Source of the DNA: Leptolinea sp964424035 | GTDB lineage: Bacteria > Chloroflexota > Anaerolineae > Anaerolineales > Anaerolineaceae | Assembly (NCBI GenBank): GCA_964424035.1 | Contig: CAYRHB010000079.1 | Span: forward strand, 1 to 17,655 | Reading direction: 5' to 3' | Length of the DNA stretch: 17,655 nucleotides | Shown here: in pieces, positions 1-7,347 of the stretch | How positions within the stretch are numbered: position 1 is the stretch's first letter | How the letters are laid out: each line of letters starts with the position of its first letter | Position numbers and translations under genes: made by a program | Notes under the pieces: model-generated | The model's database searches: none | Seen by the model: only the letters and a program-made list of their open reading frames with translations | What the model was told of the DNA's origin: nothing

Positions 1-413
1 AGGACTGGTGGTATATTGACCTGTTGAAATTGACCCGTGGAAAGGTCCGTATTCTCGCAGCGGTTCCTTCTTTGGATACTGATGTTTGTGACCGGGAAAT
101 CCGGAAATTTAACGAAACGGCAACCAATCTATCTAAAGAAATATCGATAATCGTAATCAGTATGGACCTGCCATTTGCTCAAAAGCGGTGGTGCGGCGCT
201 GCCGGGATCGACCAGGTAGTTGTGGTTTCTGACCATCTGAAAGCCAACTTTGGAAAGAAATATGCCTGTCTGCTGAAGGACCAAAGGATTCTACGTCGTG
301 CCATGTTCGTTGTGGATAAAAAATACAAACTGGTTTATGTTGATTATATGAAGGCGTTATCTGATGAGCCGGATTATACAGAAGTTCTTGAAACAGCAAA
401 AAAAGCTTTATGA
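1..413 (+). CDS. tpx: Thiol peroxidase (Tpx), 3' part only
   Basis: C-terminal part of a Tpx-type atypical 2-Cys peroxiredoxin, which reduces hydrogen peroxide and alkyl hydroperoxides with electrons from thioredoxin in the cytoplasm. The frame is open to the first base of the window (it reads DWWYIDL before the TTG at 24), so the true start lies upstream and the N-terminal strands are missing. The peroxidatic cysteine lies in PSLDTDVCD and the resolving cysteine in FAQKRWCGAAGI, 35 residues later, as in Tpx. The SDHLKANFGKKY stretch and the C-terminal VVDKKYKLVYVDY also match the family. It is followed after 35 bases by a small heat-shock gene and then lon, so it may belong to a stress-related unit. 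Identification is firm; only the start is unknown. Confidence 0.93.
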   Translation, partial: DWWYIDLLKLTRGKVRILAAVPSLDTDVCDREIRKFNETATNLSKEISIIVISMDLPFAQKRWCGAAGIDQVVVVSDHLKANFGKKYACLLKDQRILRRAMFVVDKKYKLVYVDYMKALSDEPDYTEVLETAKKAL

Positions 414-448
414 CGTGAATAGTTTATCGAAACAGGATTGACTGAAAG

Positions 449-832
449 ATGACAATGTTCGATTATCCACGATCAGGAATGTTCAATTTGAGAGTTTCAT
501 ATCATTCAAACCTGTATCAACCTCCAGTGGATGTTATTGAAACAAAAACAGAATTTCTTATCCGCGTGGAAATTGCCGGGGTGAATGACAAAGATTTCAA
601 TATTCGATATAACCATGGTTCACTTTTCATCTCCGGAATTAGGAACGATCCATTGAAAAATCATTCCTTCCACCAGATGGAAATACATTTCGGTGAGTTT
701 ATTGTCGAAATTCAAATTAACCAACCTATAAATATTGGAACCATCAAGGCAGAATATCAAAACGGCTTTTTGGAAGTCACAATGCTAAAAGCCATTCCAC
801 AAGATATACAAATTTTAGAGAAGGATTCCTGA
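449..832 (+). CDS. Small heat-shock protein, Hsp20/alpha-crystallin family
   Basis: A 127-residue ATP-independent holdase that binds unfolding proteins and keeps them refoldable or degradable. The alpha-crystallin domain covers roughly residues 23-115, opening with YQPPVDVIET and ending with the family signature AEYQNGFLEVTMLKA (101-115; consensus A-x-x-x-N-G-x-L). An I-x-I motif (I120-Q-I122) in the short tail is the usual contact for oligomer assembly. The N-terminal arm is very short (about 22 residues), so oligomers may be smaller than usual; that is inference. The ATG at 449 is the first start; a second ATG two codons later cannot be excluded. Lon begins only 7 bases after the stop, so a holdase and a protease are probably co-expressed. 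No CIRCE-like inverted repeat is seen in the 35 bases upstream. Confidence 0.92.
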   Translation: MTMFDYPRSGMFNLRVSYHSNLYQPPVDVIETKTEFLIRVEIAGVNDKDFNIRYNHGSLFISGIRNDPLKNHSFHQMEIHFGEFIVEIQINQPINIGTIKAEYQNGFLEVTMLKAIPQDIQILEKDS

Positions 833-839
833 ACATCGA

Positions 840-3410
840 ATGGTAGCTTCACGCTGGAATGCAAACTTACGAGAAATCTTGAATTGGTTTTCAGATGACA
901 ACTTAAACCAAAATCTGGGAGATCTTATTTTAGGATTATCCCTCTCAGAAACAAACAATCTGATCAATATTGAAGAAAACAAAGAAATTACAAATGAAGA
1001 TTCTGGAAACGAGGGGGACCTCTCAATACCGGATGAATTACCCATTCTTCCTTTACGTGGTCTGGTGGTATATCCACAAACAGCTGTCCCTCTTACCATA
1101 GGTCAACCCAGGTCCATTCGACTTATTGATGATGTCGTTTCCGGAAACAGGATCATTGGTCTGATAACATCCAAGAATCCCGAATTGGAAAATCCCGGCC
1201 CTCAAGATTTGTATACAGTTGGGACGGTAGCCATTGTGCATCGTCTATTCCGGACACCGGATGGAACGATCAGAATTCTTGTTCAAGGTCTTAGCCGTTT
1301 CCGGGTTGGAGAATTCACATCTCTAGAACCTTATCTCAAAGCGAGGACTTCACCGGCACCTGAGATCGAAATCGAAAATCTGGAAATCGAAGCACTGGCT
1401 CGAAATGCCCGGGACCAATTTGAGCATATTGCCAAAATGATCCCCTCCATTCCTCGTGAATTGGTAGAATCCATCTCCATTATTTCCAATCCACTTCAAA
1501 CGGCATATTCCATCGCCAACTTTGAACGCATGGAACTTGTTGATGCCCAATCAATTCTGGAACTTGATTCTGTAGAAGATAAATTGCGGAAGCTGGTTTC
1601 CATTTTAGCCCGTGAAAGTGAGGTTCTGGACCTCGGACAAAAAATCCAAAACGAAGCACGTTCAGAGATCGAGAAAGTTCAACGGGATTATTTTCTCCGG
1701 GAACAACTTAAAGCCATCCAAAAGGAACTTGGGGAAAGTGATGAACTGACTGAAGATATGAACGATCTTCGGAAAAAATTGGACGAAGCCAAACTTCCCG
1801 ATGAAGCTTTAAAACAGGCAACCAGAGAGTTGGAACGTTTATCCAGACTCCCGACTGCTGCAGCTGAATATGGGGTCATCCGGTCATATATTGAATGGTT
1901 GTCCACCCTTCCCTGGAGTGTCTCAACCCCGGACAATCTGGATATTGTAAACGCAAGAAAGGTGTTGGATCAGGATCATTATGGCCTGGAGGACGTAAAA
2001 GAGCGCATTTTGGAATACCTTGCTGTTCGGAAATTGCGACTCGAGAGGAAAGACAGGCTGGATGCACTGAAAGAAACTGATCTAATTCGCAAGGAACGGG
2101 AAGGCGTTATTCTTTGCTTTGTAGGACCTCCGGGTGTTGGGAAAACATCCCTCGGCCGGTCAATCGCGCGGGCACTTGGACGGAAATTCATCAGGATTTC
2201 GTTGGGTGGGATGCGTGACGAAGCCGAAATTCGAGGGCATCGGCGTACATATATAGGTGCTCTCCCAGGGAGGATTCTTCAGGCTATTCGGCGGGCGGAA
2301 TCGAAAAACCCTGTATTCATGCTGGACGAAATCGACAAGCTAAGTTTCGACTTTCATGGAGATCCAGCCTCCGCCCTTCTTGAAGTGCTTGATCCGGAAC
2401 AAAATTCAGAATTTCGTGACCACTACCTTGAAGTTGCTTTTGACCTATCCCAGGTTATGTTCATAACGACAGCCAATCAGCTGGAAACCATACCTGCCCC
2501 CTTACTGGACCGGATGGAAGTTATCCAGATTGCCGGTTATACAGAACGTGAAAAACTGATGATCGCGAAGAATTATCTAATTCCTCGCCAGATCAAGGAA
2601 AATGGACTGCTCAAAAAAGAATTGAATCTAATCGATGATGCCGTTCTTTCCGTTATCCGTGAATACACTCGGGAAGCCGGTGTACGTAACCTTGAGAGAG
2701 AAATTGGAACGATCTGCCGCAAGATCGTAACAAGTATTTCGGAAGGCAAGAAGCATAAAAGCCGGATAAGTGTCAGGGATGTCCACACCTTTCTCGGACG
2801 TCCGAAATTTCTCAATAATGAAGAGATTGAACGCAGAACATCCATTCCCGGCGTAGTTACAGGTTTGGCCTGGACTCCTACCGGTGGAGATGTGCTGTTT
2901 ATCGAAGCATCCAAAATGCCGGGCTCAAAAGGATTCCAGATTACCGGTTCTGTTGGAACCGTAATGCAGGAATCGGCGCAAGCCGCCCTCTCTTATGTGC
3001 GTTCACATGCCAAAGGTCTTGGAATTGATCCTCAATTCTTTCAGACAGAAGATATCCACCTGCATGTTCCAGCCGGAGCGACACCCAAAGATGGCCCATC
3101 GGCCGGTGTTACAATGACCACAGCCCTGATATCATTGCTGACAGACCGCCCTACACGTCCAGACCTCGGAATGACCGGTGAGATCACCCTGCGAGGGCAG
3201 ATCATGCCGGTTGGTGGTATCAAAGAGAAAATTCTGGCTGCCCACCGGTCCGGTTTGAGAACCATCATACTTCCCAAACAAAATGAGCTGGACCTTGATG
3301 AAATTCCCCTAGAAATTCGTGAAGATATGAAGTTTTTTCCGGTTGAAAACATGGACCAGGTTGTGAAGATTGCCATTCCAACCAGAAAAATCAGGAAATT
3401 GACCCGATGA
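840..3410 (+). CDS. lon: ATP-dependent protease Lon (LonA type)
   Basis: Endopeptidase La, a cytoplasmic hexameric AAA+ protease that degrades damaged and short-lived regulatory proteins. At 856 residues it is longer than typical LonA (about 780-810). The LON substrate-binding domain starts near residue 67 (LPILPLRGLVVYP). A coiled region follows around residues 250-340 (REQLKAIQKELGE). The AAA+ module has Walker A GPPGVGKT at 429-436 and Walker B MLDEIDK at 494-500. The protease domain has the catalytic serine S754 in KDGPSAG and the lysine K795 in GGIKEK, so it should be active. The extra length is an acidic, low-complexity N-terminal stretch of about 65 residues. No ATG or GTG lies inside it, so the ATG at 840 is the best start, although AGAAGGA (819-825) is rather far upstream. 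The stop overlaps the next start (ATGA). Confidence 0.98.
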   Translation: MVASRWNANLREILNWFSDDNLNQNLGDLILGLSLSETNNLINIEENKEITNEDSGNEGDLSIPDELPILPLRGLVVYPQTAVPLTIGQPRSIRLIDDVVSGNRIIGLITSKNPELENPGPQDLYTVGTVAIVHRLFRTPDGTIRILVQGLSRFRVGEFTSLEPYLKARTSPAPEIEIENLEIEALARNARDQFEHIAKMIPSIPRELVESISIISNPLQTAYSIANFERMELVDAQSILELDSVEDKLRKLVSILARESEVLDLGQKIQNEARSEIEKVQRDYFLREQLKAIQKELGESDELTEDMNDLRKKLDEAKLPDEALKQATRELERLSRLPTAAAEYGVIRSYIEWLSTLPWSVSTPDNLDIVNARKVLDQDHYGLEDVKERILEYLAVRKLRLERKDRLDALKETDLIRKEREGVILCFVGPPGVGKTSLGRSIARALGRKFIRISLGGMRDEAEIRGHRRTYIGALPGRILQAIRRAESKNPVFMLDEIDKLSFDFHGDPASALLEVLDPEQNSEFRDHYLEVAFDLSQVMFITTANQLETIPAPLLDRMEVIQIAGYTEREKLMIAKNYLIPRQIKENGLLKKELNLIDDAVLSVIREYTREAGVRNLEREIGTICRKIVTSISEGKKHKSRISVRDVHTFLGRPKFLNNEEIERRTSIPGVVTGLAWTPTGGDVLFIEASKMPGSKGFQITGSVGTVMQESAQAALSYVRSHAKGLGIDPQFFQTEDIHLHVPAGATPKDGPSAGVTMTTALISLLTDRPTRPDLGMTGEITLRGQIMPVGGIKEKILAAHRSGLRTIILPKQNELDLDEIPLEIREDMKFFPVENMDQVVKIAIPTRKIRKLTR

Positions 3411-3769
3411 CAGAAACAACAAAAGTGGTTATTCTTGAAGACAATACAATGATGTGCAATCTTTTAAAAACGTTATTAGAGTTGGAAGGGTTTCAGGTAT
3501 CCTGTCCGTCGTTTCCACTTAACAATCCCGTTCAAATCATTCGGGAAATCAAACCCGGAGTAATCCTCATGGATATAAATTTACCGGGAATTAATGGGTT
3601 GGCTATTCTGGAAATGATCCGGAAATCAGATGATATAAAAAATACTAAAGTCATTGTGGTTTCCGGTTCTGATAGGAAAACGGAAAGCCTGGATGCCGGG
3701 GCAGATCATTTTCTCATGAAGCCGTACATGCCAGATGATCTGATCCAACTGATTAAGAATATAGATTAA
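3407..3769 (+). CDS. Stand-alone response-regulator receiver (CheY-like)
   Basis: A 120-residue protein made only of a receiver domain, with no DNA-binding or enzymatic output. Receiver chemistry is complete: acidic pair E11/D12, phospho-acceptor D56 in VILMDINLPG, hydroxyl residue S86 in VVSGSD and invariant lysine K105 in LMKPY. It should accept phosphate from a histidine kinase and act by protein-protein contact, or serve as a phosphate relay. No kinase is in the window. The start codon overlaps the lon stop in an ATGA, which suggests translational coupling to lon. The PHP-AlbA_2 gene follows after 13 bases. The partner and output are unknown. Linkage to lon could mean regulated proteolysis or could be incidental operon packing. 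Confidence 0.93.
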   Translation: MTETTKVVILEDNTMMCNLLKTLLELEGFQVSCPSFPLNNPVQIIREIKPGVILMDINLPGINGLAILEMIRKSDDIKNTKVIVVSGSDRKTESLDAGADHFLMKPYMPDDLIQLIKNID

Positions 3770-3782
3770 GGAGAAGCTCCTT
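3768..3782 (+). promoter_or_regulatory. Hairpin enclosing the Shine-Dalgarno of the PHP gene
   Basis: A perfect 6-bp inverted repeat, AAGGAG-AAG-CTCCTT, lies directly before the TTG start at 3783. Its left arm is the only good Shine-Dalgarno for that gene (9 bases from the start), and it overlaps the receiver gene's TAA stop (3767-3769). In RNA the fold would hide the ribosome site; a ribosome finishing the receiver gene would open it. The repeat is seen directly; the regulatory role is inferred. A 3-base loop is tight, so stability may be modest. Confidence 0.5.
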
Positions 3783-5561
3783 TTGACCAGACAAAATAGA
3801 TCGGGGAAAAAGATCGAAAGCACCAATAGATGGTGCACTATGGATTTACATATTCACACGCCGGCTTCCAGCGATTTCCAGCAGCCTGAAGCAACCTATC
3901 TGGATGTCATTCAACGCGCTGAACATCGCGGATTGGATATTATTGCCATTACTGACCACAATACAATTGCCGGCTTTCGGACCATGCGTGAGGAGATTGA
4001 ACAATTCGAATTGCTTGAAAAGCTTAAACGTCTCCTGCCAGAAGAAAAGGACCGATTACATGAATACCGTAGATTACTTAAAAAGATACTGGTGTTGCCG
4101 GGAATCGAATTCACAGCAACTTTTGGGTTTCACATACTCGGGATTTTCTCTCCTGACACACCCGTTCGGGACATAGAACATCTCCTGCTGGATCTAAAAA
4201 TTCCGGGCAACCTTCTGGATGAAGGTTCGGCAACAGTCGGAGCAACAGTAGACGTTCTTACCGCATATCAGAAAATAAAGAATGCCGGAGGCATTGTCAT
4301 CGCTGCCCATGCCAACTCGAGCAATGGTGTAGCCATGCGCGGTTTCAATTTTGGCGGGCAGACAAAAATTGCCTATACGCAGGACGAAGCTCTAAACGCG
4401 CTTGAGGTTACCGACCTTGATACCAAGAATGCACGTTCAACCGCGACCTTCTTTAACGGAACAAAACCGGAGTATCCCCGTAGAATGCATTGTATCCAGG
4501 GTTCAGATGCCCATCGATTATCCGCTGATCCAGTGAGGAAAAAGAACCTCGGTATTGGAGATCGGGCGACTGATGTGCTCCTTACAGAGGTCAGTTTTTC
4601 GGAATTACGAGCTCTCTTTTCTTCCAATGATTTCTCCCGCACCCGGCCTCACCGTTTCAAAGAGGAACCCGCGTTTGATTTCATTCACGCATCCCAGGAA
4701 GAAGGCGCCAATATCATACAGGATTTTCACGAGAGTATGTCTGTTAGAGGTGGAAAGTTATACGCCATCATTGCAGATATTTGCGCCTTTGCCAACACCA
4801 ATGGTGGCACGTTGTATATTGGAACAGGCTCTGATCCACATAAACCACCGGTTGGAATATCAGATCCTGAACAGAGCATAGGGGTGCTTGAAAAAGAAAT
4901 ATCAAAACGGATCAGTCCAGCCCTGGCATGTAATCTCGACATCCAGGAAACCCATTCGAAAAAGATCATGCGCGTAATTATTCCACGTGGAGACGATCCC
5001 CCTTATGCTGTTGAAGATAACAAGATCTATGTTCGCAGCGAAGCCGAAACCGGGCTGGCAGTTCGTGATGAAATTGTTGGATTGGTTTTCCGTGGAAAGA
5101 GTCGCCAGATTTTACCTGCTATTGAACCTGGTGGTGAGCTTTTTATCGAAGCACCGGATTTGCAAAGTGAAGGACAACCTCCGGCTGAAGAACTTACCCC
5201 CCGCACGGGCGTTGAAATTGCCAGTGTGGAAGAACGACAGGGAACCCGGTATTTCACAATGCGTGATCTACGAAATGGATCGATGGTTAAAAATGTCACA
5301 CAACGCTCAGCCCGTCGTCTCTGGCATTACGCGATCAGCCGGTATCTTGAACTGGAAAAGGATTTTGATCCTCGCAGTGCCTACTGGAATGGCGATTTCG
5401 GGCTATTAAAACGATACCAGCAGGGAAAAACTCCAACCTTCGACCTCGTTCATAGATTACCGGATGGATATCGGTTCTTTTTTGGAGTAACACCCAACGG
5501 TATTCATGGATTCTGGAAATCAATAACCGAAGAAGAAGAACCAATATCAGATAATTCCTGA
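3783..5561 (+). CDS. PHP-domain phosphoesterase fused to AlbA_2 (Schlafen-type) domain
   Basis: A 592-residue protein with three parts. Residues about 18-290 form a PHP metal-dependent phosphoesterase domain with a full ligand set: H23 and H25 (DLHIHTPASSD), D58/H59 (ITDHN), E109 (PGIEFTA), H117, H176 (AAHAN), and D242/H244 (GSDAH). A charged helical insertion fills about 66-102. Residues about 305-435 resemble the AlbA_2 (Schlafen/divergent AAA_4) domain: E317, AFANTNGGTLYIGTG (335-349) and IYVRSEAETG (415-424). Residues about 474-580 form a C-terminal domain I cannot assign (RTGVEIASVEERQGTRYF). The likely activity is hydrolysis of a phosphate ester, perhaps of a nucleotide or nucleic acid; the substrate is unknown. 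The TTG at 3783 is chosen for its Shine-Dalgarno. An ATG at codon 20 would also keep the whole PHP motif. No signal peptide or membrane segment is visible, so it is probably cytoplasmic. Confidence 0.85.
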   Translation: MTRQNRSGKKIESTNRWCTMDLHIHTPASSDFQQPEATYLDVIQRAEHRGLDIIAITDHNTIAGFRTMREEIEQFELLEKLKRLLPEEKDRLHEYRRLLKKILVLPGIEFTATFGFHILGIFSPDTPVRDIEHLLLDLKIPGNLLDEGSATVGATVDVLTAYQKIKNAGGIVIAAHANSSNGVAMRGFNFGGQTKIAYTQDEALNALEVTDLDTKNARSTATFFNGTKPEYPRRMHCIQGSDAHRLSADPVRKKNLGIGDRATDVLLTEVSFSELRALFSSNDFSRTRPHRFKEEPAFDFIHASQEEGANIIQDFHESMSVRGGKLYAIIADICAFANTNGGTLYIGTGSDPHKPPVGISDPEQSIGVLEKEISKRISPALACNLDIQETHSKKIMRVIIPRGDDPPYAVEDNKIYVRSEAETGLAVRDEIVGLVFRGKSRQILPAIEPGGELFIEAPDLQSEGQPPAEELTPRTGVEIASVEERQGTRYFTMRDLRNGSMVKNVTQRSARRLWHYAISRYLELEKDFDPRSAYWNGDFGLLKRYQQGKTPTFDLVHRLPDGYRFFFGVTPNGIHGFWKSITEEEEPISDNS

Positions 5562-5572
5562 CATTGATCAAT

Positions 5573-6025
5573 ATGGCGAAACCTGAAAGCAACCTGAAAA
5601 TCAAAATTCGTACCTACCATCATCCTGCCGATTATCCAGCTGTTTATAAAGTATGGAAATCAGCCGGGCCTGGTATCCATATTGCGTTTTCTGACGAAGA
5701 AGCAGAAATTGAGAAACTGGTAAAAAGAAATCCCGGACTCTTCTTTCTGGCAGAAATCGATGGACGGGTAATCGGAACAGTCATGGGAGGCTTTGACGGC
5801 CGTCGTGGTCTTATATATCACCTGGCTGTCTTACCGGAATTCCGAAATCTGCGAATCGGTTCTACACTTTTATCTTGTTTGGAAGATGCGCTGAGAAAAG
5901 CGGGTTGTGCCAAAATTTATCTATTTGTGGTGAATGAGAATTCTGACCTCAGTGATTATTACGAACAACGTGGATATCAAAAAATGGATGTAATTCCACT
6001 CACAAAAGTATTGAGAACGAAATGA
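5573..6025 (+). CDS. GNAT-family N-acetyltransferase, YpeA-like
   Basis: A 150-residue acetyl-CoA-dependent transferase. The central block FFLAEIDGRVIGTVMGGFDG, the strand LIYHLAVLPEF and the C-terminal DYYEQRGYQKMDVIPLTKVL follow the GNAT fold and closely resemble the YpeA subgroup. The acetyl-CoA loop reads RNLRIGS, with arginine where the first glycine of the usual R/Q-x-x-G-x-G/A motif stands; the second glycine is kept. The substrate cannot be read from the sequence; small amines or protein N-termini are possible. The ATG at 5573 was chosen. An in-frame TTG at 5564 would add three residues, and neither has a clear ribosome site. It ends the + strand run and faces the DUF58 gene tail to tail across 29 bases. 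Confidence 0.9.
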   Translation: MAKPESNLKIKIRTYHHPADYPAVYKVWKSAGPGIHIAFSDEEAEIEKLVKRNPGLFFLAEIDGRVIGTVMGGFDGRRGLIYHLAVLPEFRNLRIGSTLLSCLEDALRKAGCAKIYLFVVNENSDLSDYYEQRGYQKMDVIPLTKVLRTK

Positions 6026-6054
6026 TTAAGGTTTCTAAAATTGGCAGGAAACTA

Positions 6055-7347
6055 CTAAATAAATGTGCCAAGGTCAGAAAGGTTGTCACCATAACTAAAA
6101 TGTATACTGCGGATTATTGACCAATCCCGCACATACTTCGCGCCGGTATACCCGGAACTATAGCTTTCCCGAAAAATATGTATAACCCTCAGATCAATAC
6201 CTTTGCGAACCAGAACCTGTGCTGCAGAGATCATCTCGGATGAATCATCCGGGGTTACCAGAAAGCAGATATTACCCGGATTTAACCTGGTAGAAAACGG
6301 AACCAGCATTTTCCCAATTGAAACCCTTGAATCAGCCTGCACGTACGTAAGTGTGTTCAAAATATCCATCTGCTGTCGCGAACCATGTCCCGGTAGAATG
6401 GAAAAGAATGGTTGCTGATTGAATGCCAATCCCACATCAATTCCCTTTTTTAACCAGGTAACAGCCAATGAACTGGTAATGGACACGGCTGTTTCCAGAG
6501 TGTCAGGCGGAAGGGCATATTTTGGAATGAGCTTGTTAGTGTCAAGATAATCCATGCGCCGCTGATCAGCATTTACCATCCGGCTTGTGTGTATCAATCT
6601 CTGACAATCCATATAAATCCATACAACCCTTTGCCTGGTCTGATCAGGCAGTTTGGTATATAGCTCACCTTTTCTTGCGGTAGTAGGCCAGTGGATGCGA
6701 TTGAACGGATCCCCATTGGAATATTCTCGAACAGAACCGCTGATCAGATCGCTCTGGTGTAACTGCAATTGCCTGGATCGTCCTTCATCAGTCTGGCGTT
6801 CTTTGATCTGGAATGCGGAAAGATCAACTCTGTATGGAAGGATGATCAAAGATCCATCCGTTTGAATTATCCTGGCAGATGAAAAACATCCCATCGGATC
6901 AGAAGTTATCACTTCAACAGGGGTCAAGTTTACATTTCCCCGTTTATGAAGAAAACTATTAATGCGAATGATCCGAGTCTGATGCCCACCAAGAAAACCG
7001 ATTACCCTGTTTGCATGGTGTGTACTTAATTCAGATCGATCATTGATCTGCATCCAGAAAACCGGAAGAATGGATCGATTAGACACCACCAGGTGCTCTT
7101 CATACAGGTCTCCAACCTGCCGACGGTGATATCTTGATTTCCTGTCAATCGAAATACCGTTAAGCGCAACAATGGAGTACCCGAATGCCAGTACGATGTA
7201 TATGGCAACAAAATATAACGAACTCAGGAAGAAAGTCTCGTCAAATAACCAGCGTGTGGCCAATAAAAAACCGGCAATGAGAACCAATCCATAGAAGGGT
7301 AATTCTAGATGGATTCTGGGATTATATCTGGCGGGCTTTAATTTCAT
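6055..7347 (-). CDS. DUF58 domain protein (MoxR partner)
   Basis: A 430-residue protein with two hydrophobic segments near the N-terminus (about 17-30 and 41-62), then a soluble part with the DUF58 signature REYSNGDPFNRIHWPTTARK (207-226). DUF58 proteins are normally encoded next to MoxR ATPases and contain a von Willebrand A-like fold. Here the position expected for the metal site reads YMDCQR (245-250): D247 is kept, but the usual D-x-S-x-S serines are not, so metal binding may be lost. The ATG at 7347 overlaps the MoxR gene by 26 bases, which points to co-translation. It is the last gene of the six-gene minus-strand unit. The exact role is unknown; membrane-tethered assembly with the upstream ATPase is the reasonable inference. 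Confidence 0.9.
   Translation of the reverse strand: MKLKPARYNPRIHLELPFYGLVLIAGFLLATRWLFDETFFLSSLYFVAIYIVLAFGYSIVALNGISIDRKSRYHRRQVGDLYEEHLVVSNRSILPVFWMQINDRSELSTHHANRVIGFLGGHQTRIIRINSFLHKRGNVNLTPVEVITSDPMGCFSSARIIQTDGSLIILPYRVDLSAFQIKERQTDEGRSRQLQLHQSDLISGSVREYSNGDPFNRIHWPTTARKGELYTKLPDQTRQRVVWIYMDCQRLIHTSRMVNADQRRMDYLDTNKLIPKYALPPDTLETAVSITSSLAVTWLKKGIDVGLAFNQQPFFSILPGHGSRQQMDILNTLTYVQADSRVSIGKMLVPFSTRLNPGNICFLVTPDDSSEMISAAQVLVRKGIDLRVIHIFRESYSSGYTGAKYVRDWSIIRSIHFSYGDNLSDLGTFI

Noticed and set aside
157..399. Open frame on the minus strand opposite tpx
   Set aside because: Lies wholly within a clear tpx reading frame and has no recognisable motif.
414..448. Possible promoter or CIRCE-type heat-shock operator before Hsp20
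   Set aside because: No inverted repeat of that type; the only TTGACT lies too close to the start codon to serve as a -35 box.
2573..3376. Two minus-strand open frames opposite the lon 3' half
   Set aside because: Serine- and arginine-rich translations typical of antisense shadows; lon is conserved across the whole stretch.
4555..5409. Open frames in another + frame inside the PHP gene
   Set aside because: They lie inside a continuous conserved protein with both PHP and AlbA_2 motifs; no own ribosome site or domain.
6026..6054. Possible terminator between the GNAT and DUF58 genes
   Set aside because: Only a 5-bp GTTTC/GAAAC stem with a long loop and no T-run; too weak to call.
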